From the NCBI GenBank assembly GCA_024278455.1, contig JAJRTE010000040.1, positions 1-64,000 of the forward strand: a stretch of DNA of 64,000 nt, read 5' to 3'. Below are positions 1-8,504 of the stretch, piece by piece; within the stretch, counting starts at the first letter, position 1, and each line of letters opens with the position of its first letter. Source of the stretch: Myxococcota bacterium (GTDB lineage: Bacteria > Myxococcota_A > UBA796 > JAJRTE01). Made by a program: the position numbers and the translations under genes. The notes beneath the pieces were generated by a model, which searched no databases, was not told where the DNA came from, and saw only the letters and a list, made by a program, of their open reading frames with translations.

Positions 1-129
1 CCTACCGGCATGTCAGATCGCAACGCGTTTCATCTCGAGGACCCCTACCGGCATGTCAGATCGCAACGCGTTTCATCTCGAGGACCCCTACCGGCATGTC
101 AGATCGCAACGCGTTTCATCTCGGGGACC
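1..129. repeat. 43-bp tandem repeat, three copies
   Basis: Three head-to-tail copies of a 43-bp unit start at 1, 44 and 87. The first two are identical; the third differs near its end, where the CTCGAG of the unit becomes CTCGGG. There are no variable spacers, so this is a minisatellite and not a CRISPR array. The array begins at base 1 and probably continues to the left of the window. It directly abuts the dispersed repeat that starts at 133. Confidence 0.9.
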
Positions 130-132
130 CAA

Positions 133-535
133 CCGCGCTGTCCAGAACCTGAGTCGTTTCGCGGCGAACCGAGGCCGTTGAAACAGCACTACCCCAGGTT
201 CCACGCCGAAAACGCCCTGGAAGGCGGGTAGCAGCCTGTCTGAAGCGGATTCCACCCCGGACCGCCTACAACGCAGGAGGAGGAGAAATCAGACAGCAGG
301 TAGAGAAACGGCACGCCACGCACGACGTTGGCACCGGGACCGGTCTGCTCGTCCCCCGTCGAACCCCATTCGATCGCACCAGGTCGCCCCCCCGACCGGC
401 AGCCTCGCGCCCACATATTCAGCTCTCTTGATCGCACGTGGGGCGGGGACCCGGTCGCAGCCTCAAGATCCCCGGAAGCACGGAGCCGCAAGTAGTCCCA
501 TCTCCCCCAAGACCCTTGCTGCGCGGATGGCTCAG
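133..535. repeat. dispersed ~400-bp non-coding repeat, copy A
   Basis: This stretch matches 29225-29632 in the same orientation at roughly 88-90 percent by eye. It includes a 72-bp block that is invariant between copies (309-380 and 29403-29474). Near the left end is a hairpin, left arm from GTTTCGCGGC and right arm GCCGTTGAAAC; in the other copy an A-U pair replaces the G-U pair, so the stem is kept. The invariant block holds TCGAACCCCATTCGA, a 5-bp stem. A minus-strand reading frame exists in both copies, but many of the differences change the amino acid and the frame breaks near one end, so I do not call a protein. A structured RNA or a non-autonomous mobile element are the main options. 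Confidence 0.8.
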
Positions 536-623
536 CCTGGACAGGGCTTGACGCTTGGGATGGAGGAGGCTTTCTTGCGATGCCACCGTCGTGGCGGTTG
601 TTGTGAGCCGTGCGGAGGCGGGC

Positions 624-2546
624 TCAGGCGGCAGACAGGCGAATCCCGAGTTCCCACGCGGACCGGACGGCTCCTTGTACCTGCCCGATCTCCTTGGCGT
701 CTCCCACCACGTGAACCTCGATGCCTCGAGCCCGGAGTGATGCGGAGAGTTCGTCTCGAGGACGTGTTCCCACAGCCGTCACGATCGCCTCGAAGGGCCC
801 CAGGGCGCGCTCTCCGTCCGGTCCGGTCACGGTGGCCATGCCGTTCTCGATGGCCTTCACCGTGGTACCAGTGAGAATAGTGATCGGCATGGAGGCGATG
901 CGCTTCATCGTTATCTTGCGTGTGATGGGCTCCATGTCGCGTGCGATCTCCTGCATCATTTCCACCACGACGACCTCCCGTCCCCGCGCCGCCAGGAACT
1001 CGGCGACCTCGATACCGATGAGTCCTCCGCCGATCACGAGCACGTCCCGGCCGGGCTCCACGGCCTCGGTGAGTATGTCTTCACCGGTCAATGTGTCTTC
1101 GATACCGGGGATCGGCAGTCTGGCAGGCACGGCCCCGGTGGCTACCACGGCGACGTCCGGCTCGAGGGAGGCTACCGTGTCGGCGTCCGCATCCACGCCC
1201 ATCCGGATGTCGGCACCGCTCTTGGTCGCGACGCGGATGAGCGAGTCCAACGTCTTTCGCATGGCCTGCTTTCCGGGAGCCAGGTACGAGACGGCGAACT
1301 GGCCCCCCAGCACGGTTTGCGACCGTTCCAGCACGATGACTTCGTGGCCTCGTTCGGACGCCATTCGAGCCACGGTGAGGCCTGCCGGCCCGGCGCCGAC
1401 GACGACAATTCGCCGCTGGGCTCCGCGCTCCGGCATGGGCTCCCCCTCCCGTCCCGGCTCGGGGTTGACGATGCAGCCGATACCTTTGCCCGACTTGACG
1501 CCGACCAGGCACCCTTGCAGGCAGGCGCCGCACTGGATGACCTGGCCGGCCCGGTCCTCCTGCATCTTGCGGGGCAGGTCGGGATCGGCCACGAGCGGGC
1601 GACCCAGTGCGACGAGGTCCACGCCGCCTTCGGAAATCAGCCGTTCGATGAGAGCCGGATCTCCTAGACGTCCTGCCGCGATGACCGGGACGTTCGCGTG
1701 TTGCTTGATGTCTCTGGCAAACCGGGCGTTGACTTCCTCCGGGAGGGCCATGTGCTGGTAGTACCACGGGGGGGAATCGCATGCCGACCCGCTGGCGACA
1801 TGGAGTGCTGCGACACCGGCTGCCTCGAGCAACGCGGCCAGCGCCACGGCAGCGGCAGGATCCAACCCTCCCGGGGCCTGTTCCGTCCCAGATATCCTGG
1901 CTGTGACAGGGATCCGGTCGCCTGTCCCTTTCCGCACCGCCTCGAGCACGCGTCTGGCGAATCGCGCCCGGTTCTCCTCGGTGCCCCCGTAGTCGTCGTC
2001 GCGCATGTTCGTCCGCGGGGAATAGAACTGGGCCACGAGATAGCCGAGTCCGCACTGGACCTCGACCGCGTCGAACCCCGCCGCCACGGCCCGGCTGGCC
2101 GCCTCGCCGAAGGCCGAGACAATGGCATCGATCCTCTCCCTGGTCAGCGGCACGGGTGTGGCTCCCGTGGTCTCGCAGCGCACGGCGGACGGGGCTTCCG
2201 GCGCCGTCCCGGACGCCTTGGGATTCGCTGCCCGCCCCGCATGGTTCAGGTGCGCAATGGCCGCGGCGCCATGTTCATGGATGGCCTCGACGAGACGCCT
2301 CAGGCCTGCCACCTGGCCGTCGTGCGCCGCGCCGAGCTGCTTGGGGTGTTCCTTGCCCGCCGTTGCCACGAACAGCGGTTCGACGATGATTGCACCGACA
2401 CCGCCTCGAGCGCGGCGTCGGTAGTAGCGGATGAGTCGGTCGGTGACCTTGCCTTCGATGTCGCCGAAAGCGGTCTTGACTGGCGCCATGACCAGGCGAT
2501 TTCGGAGTGTCAAGGACCCGATGGCGATGGAATCGAACGTTTTCAT
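624..2546 (-). CDS. FMN/FAD/4Fe-4S NADH:flavin oxidoreductase (2,4-dienoyl-CoA or enoate reductase family)
   Basis: The product is 640 aa. Residues 1-335 form an Old Yellow Enzyme-type FMN barrel (HLNHAGR near 99-105). A Cys cluster at C339, C342, C346 and C358 should bind [4Fe-4S]. A second half carries the FAD fold (VVVGAGPAGL at 381-390) and an NAD(P)H fold (VIGGGLIG at 504-511). This layout is that of FadH, bile-acid enoate reductases (BaiCD/BaiH) and trimethylamine dehydrogenase; electrons run NAD(P)H to FAD to FeS to FMN, and the substrate cannot be assigned from sequence. I start at ATG 2546, preceded by GAGGTGG, rather than at an upstream in-frame codon at 2594. It is a lone gene, and its 3' end lies just beyond dispersed repeat copy A. 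Such enzymes are usually oxygen-sensitive and suit an anaerobe. Confidence 0.9.
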   Translation of the reverse strand: MKTFDSIAIGSLTLRNRLVMAPVKTAFGDIEGKVTDRLIRYYRRRARGGVGAIIVEPLFVATAGKEHPKQLGAAHDGQVAGLRRLVEAIHEHGAAAIAHLNHAGRAANPKASGTAPEAPSAVRCETTGATPVPLTRERIDAIVSAFGEAASRAVAAGFDAVEVQCGLGYLVAQFYSPRTNMRDDDYGGTEENRARFARRVLEAVRKGTGDRIPVTARISGTEQAPGGLDPAAAVALAALLEAAGVAALHVASGSACDSPPWYYQHMALPEEVNARFARDIKQHANVPVIAAGRLGDPALIERLISEGGVDLVALGRPLVADPDLPRKMQEDRAGQVIQCGACLQGCLVGVKSGKGIGCIVNPEPGREGEPMPERGAQRRIVVVGAGPAGLTVARMASERGHEVIVLERSQTVLGGQFAVSYLAPGKQAMRKTLDSLIRVATKSGADIRMGVDADADTVASLEPDVAVVATGAVPARLPIPGIEDTLTGEDILTEAVEPGRDVLVIGGGLIGIEVAEFLAARGREVVVVEMMQEIARDMEPITRKITMKRIASMPITILTGTTVKAIENGMATVTGPDGERALGPFEAIVTAVGTRPRDELSASLRARGIEVHVVGDAKEIGQVQGAVRSAWELGIRLSAA

Positions 2547-2640
2547 GGGCTCCACCTCGATTGCTGTTGGTTGGTTCCAGCGCCCGGATGGCAATCAGGC
2601 CAGGCTGGCGTTCGAGCGGATATCGGCAAGCGGTCTCATT

Positions 2641-3057
2641 CTAAAGCGGATTCTCGAAAAGTACGTTTATCTGCTTGTAGTAGTGCATCAATGATTTCAT
2701 CGACGCAACGAAGGCAACCCCCAGGTAGTAGGTGATGACCAGCATCACGATGGTGCCAATGATCTTGGTGGCCGGGCTGAGTTTGGGGTTGAACCACAGC
2801 AGCGGCAGGGCGAATGGACCCACCGCCAGGAAGGCCACGATGATCATGTAGGGCTTTTCGTACCATTTTTCCCCGCCGATCCTCGAGGACCTTCGTGCCC
2901 CCGAACGCAGCACGGCCTCGTCGAGCGCACGCTGTGCCACGGCCGCCTTTTCCGCCCTCGAGAGCCTCGGCGGCGGCTTCTCGAGAAACTCCCCGCAGTA
3001 CCGGCACTTGATCGCCTCGTCCTGGATCTCTTCCGCGCAATAGGGGCACTTCTTCAC
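2641..3057 (-). CDS. zinc-ribbon membrane protein, function unknown
   Basis: The product is 138 aa from a GTG at 3057. An N-terminal zinc ribbon has the pairs CPYC (C4, C7) and CRYC (C18, C21). After a charged linker come two hydrophobic segments (about 71-90 and 98-119) that look membrane-spanning. Related small proteins begin with a Met-Lys-Lys just before the first Cys pair, which is why I prefer 3057 to the frame's upstream GTG at 3105; the ribosome site (CGGGAAAA) is weak. The Cys motif [14 protein letters not shown] is a common bacterial zinc-ribbon type found on many unrelated membrane proteins. No function can be assigned. Confidence 0.7.
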   Translation of the reverse strand: MKKCPYCAEEIQDEAIKCRYCGEFLEKPPPRLSRAEKAAVAQRALDEAVLRSGARRSSRIGGEKWYEKPYMIIVAFLAVGPFALPLLWFNPKLSPATKIIGTIVMLVITYYLGVAFVASMKSLMHYYKQINVLFENPL

Positions 3058-3213
3058 GATGTTTTTCCCGCACAATGTTGCGCCGGCCACGAACCCGCGA
3101 GCCACGCCTACCGGTAGGACAGGCTAGCAGAATCCGGACGGAATACCATGGACAATCGTCTCCACCGCGCGTGCGCAGCGTCCCGCCGCTCGACTCCGCC
3201 CGCCTGCATGCCG

Positions 3214-4356
3214 TTACGGGCCACCGGGCGGGCACACGATTCGGATGGCATCCGATGGTACGGAACCGAAATCCACGTCGCCCAGGACGCGCCACTCCTT
3301 CTCTTCCCGGTAGTCGCAAGCTGGAAGCGCCAGCTTCTGGAACCAGGGGCGCCTGTGGGCCGGCAGTTCCGGGTAGGCGTCCGCCGGCAAGTGCTCGACC
3401 GGCCGGGCTCCTTGCCGTTCCAGCCATGCGCGGTCGAACACCAGGCCACAGGGCTCGAAATCCCAGCGCAGCAGGTGCCTGCGGTATCGGTGCAGACCAA
3501 CCACGACCTCGGGCCGGTTCGCGGTGAAGGAGACGACCCCGTGTCCGCCACGAATCAGGCGTGACGACGCGCGGATACGCCGCTCTTCCAGGATGTGCGA
3601 GAGGGTTGCCATGGTGTCCCGGCGCGCGCGCCATCCGCCGGTGAACAGGTCCTCGAGGTAGCTCCACCGGGGCTGGCCGGGCCAGGGTCCGGGGCAGGCT
3701 CGAGTGAAATGGGCGAGGATGGGGCCGGGCAAGGGGTCGGCGTCCCACCGGGCGAACGCATCGAGCAGGCCGGCGGGGGGCGTTTCCGGCCCGCGTGGAG
3801 GCGGAAGCGCCTCGATGACACCTCGTCTCTCCGGCGAGAGCGGGGGCAAGCCGGCGTCGAGCAGCTCGAGGTTTCCGGCCGCGTCGTCTCCCGCCGGGAC
3901 GGTTGCGGCCGCCGCCGCGCACGAGACAGGCCCCGGGTCGAGGATCTCGACGGCCTTGCCGTTCTGCCACCGTTCGTGCAGCAGGTGCGCCATTTGGCCG
4001 CCTGAGCGCACTGCCACGGCGATGGCCAGGTCGACGGCGTCGGTGATCGCCTGGTCCCTCGCCAGGCCCGCGCCTTCTGGCAGCAGCCGGACATCGAGCA
4101 GCCGGTCCCGGTCGAACCCTGGGGGGAGGCATTCGAGCAGTTGTGGCAGGTGTCTCGAGTCGGTGACGGCTGTCACGTGGCCGCCGGCCCTGGCGGCACC
4201 ATAGAGGGCGGAGGCATAAGGGAGGTTGCCGGCGGACGTCCAGACACGGTGACCCGCCCGGGCGAGGTGCCCTGACAAGGCGAAGGCGGCCCTCAGCCAC
4301 CAGGCTTCGGGGGCGACATGCCGCCCCTTGCGTGATCCGAGGATAGCCACGTTCAT
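3214..4356 (-). CDS. SLOG/LOG-like Rossmann protein with C-terminal unknown domain
   Basis: The product is 380 aa. The N-terminus (MNVAILGSRKG, then SGHLARAGHRVWTSAG) has the Rossmann pattern of SLOG/LOG-type proteins, which bind nucleotides or nucleotide-derived ligands, often in conflict or signalling systems. About residues 200-375 form a separate domain with aromatic and basic residues (YRRHLLRWDFEPCGLVF and EEKEWRVLGDVDF). It vaguely resembles DUF2971-like enzymes, but I cannot confirm this. Only 10 bases separate it from the next minus-strand gene upstream (start 5494), so the two are probably co-transcribed. No catalytic set is evident. The family call is tentative. Confidence 0.65.
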   Translation of the reverse strand: MNVAILGSRKGRHVAPEAWWLRAAFALSGHLARAGHRVWTSAGNLPYASALYGAARAGGHVTAVTDSRHLPQLLECLPPGFDRDRLLDVRLLPEGAGLARDQAITDAVDLAIAVAVRSGGQMAHLLHERWQNGKAVEILDPGPVSCAAAAATVPAGDDAAGNLELLDAGLPPLSPERRGVIEALPPPRGPETPPAGLLDAFARWDADPLPGPILAHFTRACPGPWPGQPRWSYLEDLFTGGWRARRDTMATLSHILEERRIRASSRLIRGGHGVVSFTANRPEVVVGLHRYRRHLLRWDFEPCGLVFDRAWLERQGARPVEHLPADAYPELPAHRRPWFQKLALPACDYREEKEWRVLGDVDFGSVPSDAIRIVCPPGGP

Positions 4357-4366
4357 GCCGCCATCC

Positions 4367-5494
4367 TCACAACCTCCTCATCGGCACCAGAAGCCCGTCC
4401 AGGTCGTCGCGGATGTCCACGGGAACGACGCCGACCCGATGGGCACGACGGCCGATTCGTGTCACACCGACGAAGAGGAGACCGGTGCGTCTCACCCGCT
4501 CGAGGGGCGTGGTCGGCACCTCCTCGGCCCAGTGCCAGGCCGTCTCCTCGTCCGCTCCGTAGCGGTGGACGAGATGGTCGTATCGCAGCACGCCTCGAGC
4601 CTCGAGCACCCTTGCCAGGATGGTGCGCTCGATGGGTGAAAGCTTTCTCACCACGTTCTTGAGGTGGTACGGCCGCGTCAGCCGGTCCACGATGGCGCGC
4701 TCCTGGTCCCACCGGTCGCTCGAGGGAAGCAGGCCGAGGCCTCGAGCGATGCCTTCGAGCCACTCGTGGGGCAGTTCCTCGAGCCACCCGGCCAGGTCCA
4801 TGTCCACGTTGACCGGCCGGTGGTCTTGTCCGAGACGCAACTCCCGGCGCACTCTCATCACGAGTTCCGGGTCGTTGGGTAGCAGGAGCGGGAACGAGCC
4901 GGGCACGGACAGGTGGCGCTCGGTTCGATCGGGGCGAATGGTCCGCGCGCGGGAGCGTTCACGCAGGAGCCGTTCCACGTCGACCCGGCCCAGGACGGCC
5001 CGGGCCTCTTCCGCCTTTGCGAACGCCCTGGCACGAGGTTCCAGCCTGTCCATGAGGCGGAAGCGCAACGTTCGGAGGGCCTGCCAGCCCCGGCGCAGCC
5101 CAGGCAGGTGCGCTGCCACGTCGTCAGGCTCGATCTGGCCGAGCCGGACCAGCTCCAGGGCCAGGGTGATGCGCCGGCCGAGCTGCCGGAACGCTTCCAG
5201 TGTGTCGTCGATCGTTCCGTCGGGCAGGAGGTAGCGCGGCACACGGTCGAGCGCGCGGAGGAAGTTCAGTTCGAGAAGCTTGGCGGAGACCAGGGCGTCG
5301 TCGAGCCAGAACACCGCATCGTGGAGAGGTGCGTCTTCGGTATCCAGGGGGATCTCGGGCCAGTCTTCGATTTCCGGACCCGCGGCGTCCTCGGCCTCGA
5401 GCGCCGCCGCCTCGGCCAGCGACTCTGCCGCGGCAGCTTCGCGCTCACTTCCGGGAAACGCGAGGATCGTGGCGCGCCGGCGGCTACCTCGCAT
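4367..5494 (-). CDS. hypothetical protein with helical/winged-helix-like C-terminus
   Basis: The product is 375 aa and I do not recognise it. After an Ala/Glu-rich N-terminus (1-50) it is strongly helical and Arg/Leu/Glu-rich, without Cys motifs, P-loop or membrane segments. The last 100 residues (GLGLLPSSDRWDQERAIVDR, then LSPIERTILARVLEARGVL) have the spacing of a winged-helix module, so nucleic-acid contact is conceivable. It lies 10 bases upstream of the SLOG-like gene on the same strand, and the pair probably forms an operon. CTCGAG sites are frequent in it, so it looks resident and not recently acquired. Confidence 0.65.
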   Translation of the reverse strand: MRGSRRRATILAFPGSEREAAAAESLAEAAALEAEDAAGPEIEDWPEIPLDTEDAPLHDAVFWLDDALVSAKLLELNFLRALDRVPRYLLPDGTIDDTLEAFRQLGRRITLALELVRLGQIEPDDVAAHLPGLRRGWQALRTLRFRLMDRLEPRARAFAKAEEARAVLGRVDVERLLRERSRARTIRPDRTERHLSVPGSFPLLLPNDPELVMRVRRELRLGQDHRPVNVDMDLAGWLEELPHEWLEGIARGLGLLPSSDRWDQERAIVDRLTRPYHLKNVVRKLSPIERTILARVLEARGVLRYDHLVHRYGADEETAWHWAEEVPTTPLERVRRTGLLFVGVTRIGRRAHRVGVVPVDIRDDLDGLLVPMRRL

Positions 5495-5645
5495 GGCAGG
5501 CTTCCTCCCTGGACGATGGCAAGAAAATCGGCATCATGTCACCTGGTTCGCTCGTTGGTCGTGCTACCGTGACGACACCGGCACAGGGTACCACCGGACG
5601 GCCCACCGTTCAAGCACCGGCGCCTCGAGCCGCGATGGAGGACCC

Positions 5646-6266
5646 GTGGATCTGCTCCTGACAGCGTTCGCTCCGTGGGGAGATCGCACCAGCAATCCGA
5701 CCATGGCCGTCGCCCGCGACCTCGAGGGGGCCCGGATTCGCGGGGACCGGGTCCTGACCATCGTGCTGCCGGTCGATTTCCAGCGGGCACCAGCCATTCT
5801 CGAGGCCGAGTGGGGACGGACACGGCCTCGAGCGGTCCTTGCCATGGGACTTGCCGAGCGGAGAGCGACCATCGACGTGGAACGGGTCGCGCGCAACCGG
5901 AGAGCGCTGGAACGGAACGCGGTGGAACCGGCCGGCGGGGAATCCTTTGCGCCGCTGGTTCCGGGCGCGCCGGATGGACTCCGTGTGCCCCTCCCGGTCG
6001 AGCGGCTGGTCGCCGGGTTGATTGATCGAGGTTTTCCCGCGCGACTGTCGGACGATGCCGGGACGTTCGTCTGCAATGCCCTGTTCTACCGCATGATCCT
6101 GAAGAGGCTCGAGTCACCGGATGCACCATCGGTCTGCTTCGTGCACATCCCGTGGACGACGCATACGCCCGTGAAGGATCTGGAGCGTCCCGGGGCAGGG
6201 CCAGGCTCGCCCCTTCCAGCAGACCTCGTGTCGGAAGCCGTGACCTGGCTGCTCGAGCAGCTCTGA
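5646..6266 (+). CDS. pcp: pyroglutamyl-peptidase I (pyrrolidone-carboxylate peptidase)
   Basis: The product is 206 aa, close to the usual 210-220 of family C15, a cytoplasmic cysteine peptidase that removes N-terminal pyroglutamate from peptides. The catalytic triad falls at the expected places: E79 (in TIDVERVARN), C143 (in GTFVCNALFY) and H167 (in CFVHIPW). The start is GTG 5646 with ATGGAGG eight bases upstream; the open frame extends further left but without family similarity. It is divergent from the 5494 gene, with 151 bases between them. A plausible promoter for the next operon begins just after its stop. Confidence 0.88.
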   Translation: MDLLLTAFAPWGDRTSNPTMAVARDLEGARIRGDRVLTIVLPVDFQRAPAILEAEWGRTRPRAVLAMGLAERRATIDVERVARNRRALERNAVEPAGGESFAPLVPGAPDGLRVPLPVERLVAGLIDRGFPARLSDDAGTFVCNALFYRMILKRLESPDAPSVCFVHIPWTTHTPVKDLERPGAGPGSPLPADLVSEAVTWLLEQL

Positions 6267-6286
6267 GTGGAGCACGGGGTTTTTGC

Positions 6287-6315
6287 TTGAATCGGCCCGA
6301 CTGCTGGGCTATGGT
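6287..6315 (+). promoter_or_regulatory. sigma70-like promoter of the vor/hyd energy operon
   Basis: TTGAAT (6287-6292), a 17-base spacer and TATGGT (6310-6315) fit a housekeeping promoter. The leader to the first ATG is about 120 bases and GC-rich. It is the only convincing promoter between the peptidase gene and the ten-gene run that follows. Confidence 0.6.
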
Positions 6316-6442
6316 ACATCCGCGCTGGCGGGAGGGGGCGGCGTGGGGCCGGCGGCGGTCGGCCGATGACTGGGTGAAGGCCCGCGCATCCCGCATTGGG
6401 GGAGGAGGGCGTATCGGTTTGGGTCGTGGCCGGGGAGACGAG

Positions 6443-7162
6443 ATGTTGAACAGGCGAATCGTCATTCTGGCCGGCCACTTCGGCAGCGGGAAGTCCGAAC
6501 TGGCGCTGCACCTGGCCCTTGCCGGGAGGGCCACGAACGGCCGTGCCCCGGTGCTGGTGGACCTGGATATCGTCAAGCCCTACTTCCGGTCGCGGGACGG
6601 CAAGCAGCTCCTCGAACAGCAGGGCGTCCGGCTGATCGCCCCGGCGGGTGAAAACCTGTACGCGGACTTGCCGATCATCGTGCCACAGGTTCGCGGGGTA
6701 TGCTCGGATCCCGGGCAGCCCGTGATCATGGACGCAGGTGGGGACGAGACCGGTTCCCGGGTGATCGGTTCCCTGAGCGATGTGCTTCAGGACGCCGAGA
6801 CCGGCATGTACCTGGTGGTGAACTTTCGTCGTCCGTTGTCCGCGACGGTGGATGCCGTTGTGGCGTCTGCGAATCGGATTTCCGCCGCTGCTCGCAGGCG
6901 TATCACTGGTGTGATTTCCAACACGCACCTGATGGACGAGACGACGGCCGAGATCGTTCTGGAAGGTCACGAGCTGGCCGGCGTGGCCGCGCGTCGCCTC
7001 GGCGTGGATTTGGTCGCCCTGGCTGTCGAGGACACCCTGGCGCATGCCGTGCGTGCTCGAGGGGTTGACGTGCCGTTGATCGCCATCAACCGGAGGATCA
7101 GGCCGCAGTTCGACGGGCCGAAGAAGCCGCGAACCACGGGCCCGCTTTTCGTGGTGGCCTGA
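6443..7162 (+). CDS. P-loop NTPase (CobQ/MinD-like) of 2-oxoacid oxidoreductase operon
   Basis: The product is 239 aa with a Walker A at residues 11-18 (GHFGSGKS) and a SIMIBI-like order: VLVDLDIVKPYF after it, VIMDAGGDE in the middle and GVISNTHLMDE later. The start is ATG 6443 behind CGGGGAG. The stop is 13 bases before the ferredoxin gene. Similar ATPases occur beside ketoisovalerate/2-oxoglutarate:ferredoxin oxidoreductase genes, where a role in cofactor or FeS handling has been supposed but not shown to my knowledge. The position as first gene of the operon supports an accessory role. Confidence 0.75.
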   Translation: MLNRRIVILAGHFGSGKSELALHLALAGRATNGRAPVLVDLDIVKPYFRSRDGKQLLEQQGVRLIAPAGENLYADLPIIVPQVRGVCSDPGQPVIMDAGGDETGSRVIGSLSDVLQDAETGMYLVVNFRRPLSATVDAVVASANRISAAARRRITGVISNTHLMDETTAEIVLEGHELAGVAARRLGVDLVALAVEDTLAHAVRARGVDVPLIAINRRIRPQFDGPKKPRTTGPLFVVA

Positions 7163-7175
7163 GAAAGGAGAAGGT

Positions 7176-7409
7176 GTGCCGCAGATTCTCGTGGACAAGG
7201 AGCGTTGCAAGGGATGTGAGCGCTGCGTCGCCGCCTGCCCGCAGGAGATCCTGGGCATGTCGCGGGAGATGAACTCCAAGGGATACTTCGTCGCCCAGGT
7301 GGTCGAGCCCAAACGGTGCATCGGCTGCCGGTTGTGCTGTATCACTTGCCCGGACGTGGCGTTGGACATGAACATCCATGGTGCCATGTACCACTACTTC
7401 TCGTATTGA
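7176..7409 (+). CDS. 2x[4Fe-4S] ferredoxin, delta subunit of 2-oxoacid:ferredoxin oxidoreductase
   Basis: The product is 77 aa with two complete C-x2-C-x2-C-x3-C motifs: C11, C14, C17, C21 and C48, C51, C54, C58. This is the classic bacterial two-cluster ferredoxin, here the electron-accepting delta subunit (KorD/VorD type) of the oxidoreductase encoded just downstream. GTG 7176 is preceded by AAAGGAGAAGG. The VorB gene begins 12 bases after its stop. The C-terminal tail has an unusual aromatic end (YHYFSY). Confidence 0.9.
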   Translation: MPQILVDKERCKGCERCVAACPQEILGMSREMNSKGYFVAQVVEPKRCIGCRLCCITCPDVALDMNIHGAMYHYFSY

Positions 7410-7421
7410 TCGGAGCGACCC

Positions 7422-8504
7422 ATGGCGAAGAAACTGATGAAGGGTGCCGAGGCGATTGGCGAAGCGGCGATCAGGGCCGGTTGCAGGCTGTTCTTCGGGT
7501 ACCCGATCACGCCGCAGAACGAGATCCCGGAGTACCTCTCCCACCGGCTGCCGCAGGTGGGCGGGACCTTCGTCCAGGCCGAGAGCGAGGTCGCTGCGTC
7601 CAACATGCTCTATGGCGCGGCCGGTACCGGCGAGCGTGTGTTCACCTCCTCGTCCTCCCCTGGCATCTCGCTCATGCAGGAGGCCATTTCGTACATGGCC
7701 GGGAGCCAGTTGCCGGTGGTGATCGTCAACATCATGCGGGCCGGACCCGGGCTCGGGGGCATCCTTCCGGCCCAGGGAGACTACCTCCAGTCCACCAAGG
7801 GTGGGGGGCACGGCGACTACCGCCTCCTCGTCCTGGCCCCCAATTCCGTCCAGGAGGCCGCCGACCTGGTGATTGAAGCGTTCGACCTCGCCGACTACTA
7901 CCGCAACCCGGTCCTGGTCGTCGGGGACGGCCTCATCGGGCAGATGATGGAGCCCGTCGAGTTCAAGGATGACTACGCACCGGTTCGTCCCCTTCCGCCC
8001 AAGACCTGGGCCTCTACCGGGCACACCGGTGGCGAAAAGCCTCGATCCATTATCAACTCCCTCTTCCTCGACCCCGAGGTGCTCGAGAAGCACAACCAGG
8101 CGCTCCAGGCCAAGTACGCGGAGATGGAGAAGAACGAGATCCGCTACGAGGGCTACGGCCTCGACGGAGATTACGACGTGCTCATCGTCGCCTACGGCAC
8201 GGTGGCTCGAGTCTGCCAGACCGCCATGGAGGAACTCGAGGCCGATGGCGTCCGGGTGGCCATGATCCGGCCCATCAGCCTCTACCCCTATCCCAGCCAG
8301 GCCGTCCGGGAGGCCGCGGAAAAGGCCTCCGGCGTGCTCGTCGTCGAACTGTCCGCCGGCCAGATGATAGAGGATGTCCGCCTGGCGCTCGAGGGGCGCC
8401 GTCCGATTCACTTCCACGGCAGGACCGGCGGCATGCTCGCCACGCCCGAGGAGATCGTTGACAAGGTTCGCCGTATCGTCGAAGGCCGCGGAGGGAAATC
8501 ATGA
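7422..8504 (+). CDS. vorB: 2-oxoacid (ketoisovalerate-type):ferredoxin oxidoreductase, alpha subunit
   Basis: The product is 360 aa and closely follows the VorB pattern: MAKKLMKGAEAIGEAAI, then FGYPITPQNEIPEYLSHRLP, ESEVAASNM and SSSSPGISLMQE. It is the pyrimidine-binding subunit that, with the beta subunit, decarboxylates branched-chain 2-oxoacids oxidatively to acyl-CoA and reduces ferredoxin. VorB and KorA are close relatives, so 2-oxoglutarate remains possible. The stop overlaps the VorA start by four bases, indicating coupled translation. Confidence 0.88.
   Translation: MAKKLMKGAEAIGEAAIRAGCRLFFGYPITPQNEIPEYLSHRLPQVGGTFVQAESEVAASNMLYGAAGTGERVFTSSSSPGISLMQEAISYMAGSQLPVVIVNIMRAGPGLGGILPAQGDYLQSTKGGGHGDYRLLVLAPNSVQEAADLVIEAFDLADYYRNPVLVVGDGLIGQMMEPVEFKDDYAPVRPLPPKTWASTGHTGGEKPRSIINSLFLDPEVLEKHNQALQAKYAEMEKNEIRYEGYGLDGDYDVLIVAYGTVARVCQTAMEELEADGVRVAMIRPISLYPYPSQAVREAAEKASGVLVVELSAGQMIEDVRLALEGRRPIHFHGRTGGMLATPEEIVDKVRRIVEGRGGKS

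Noticed and set aside
1-129. CRISPR array
   Set aside because: The 43-bp units are directly adjacent with no spacers, and no cas genes are present in the window.
189-491. 100-codon minus-strand ORF inside dispersed repeat copy A (and its 133-codon counterpart at 29202-29603)
   Set aside because: Between copies many base differences change the amino acid and an indel breaks the frame near one end; no ribosome site. Non-coding repeat is a better account.
2636-4300. 554-codon minus-strand ORF
   Set aside because: It is an out-of-phase frame across the SLOG-like and zinc-ribbon genes with Arg/Pro-rich shadow composition.
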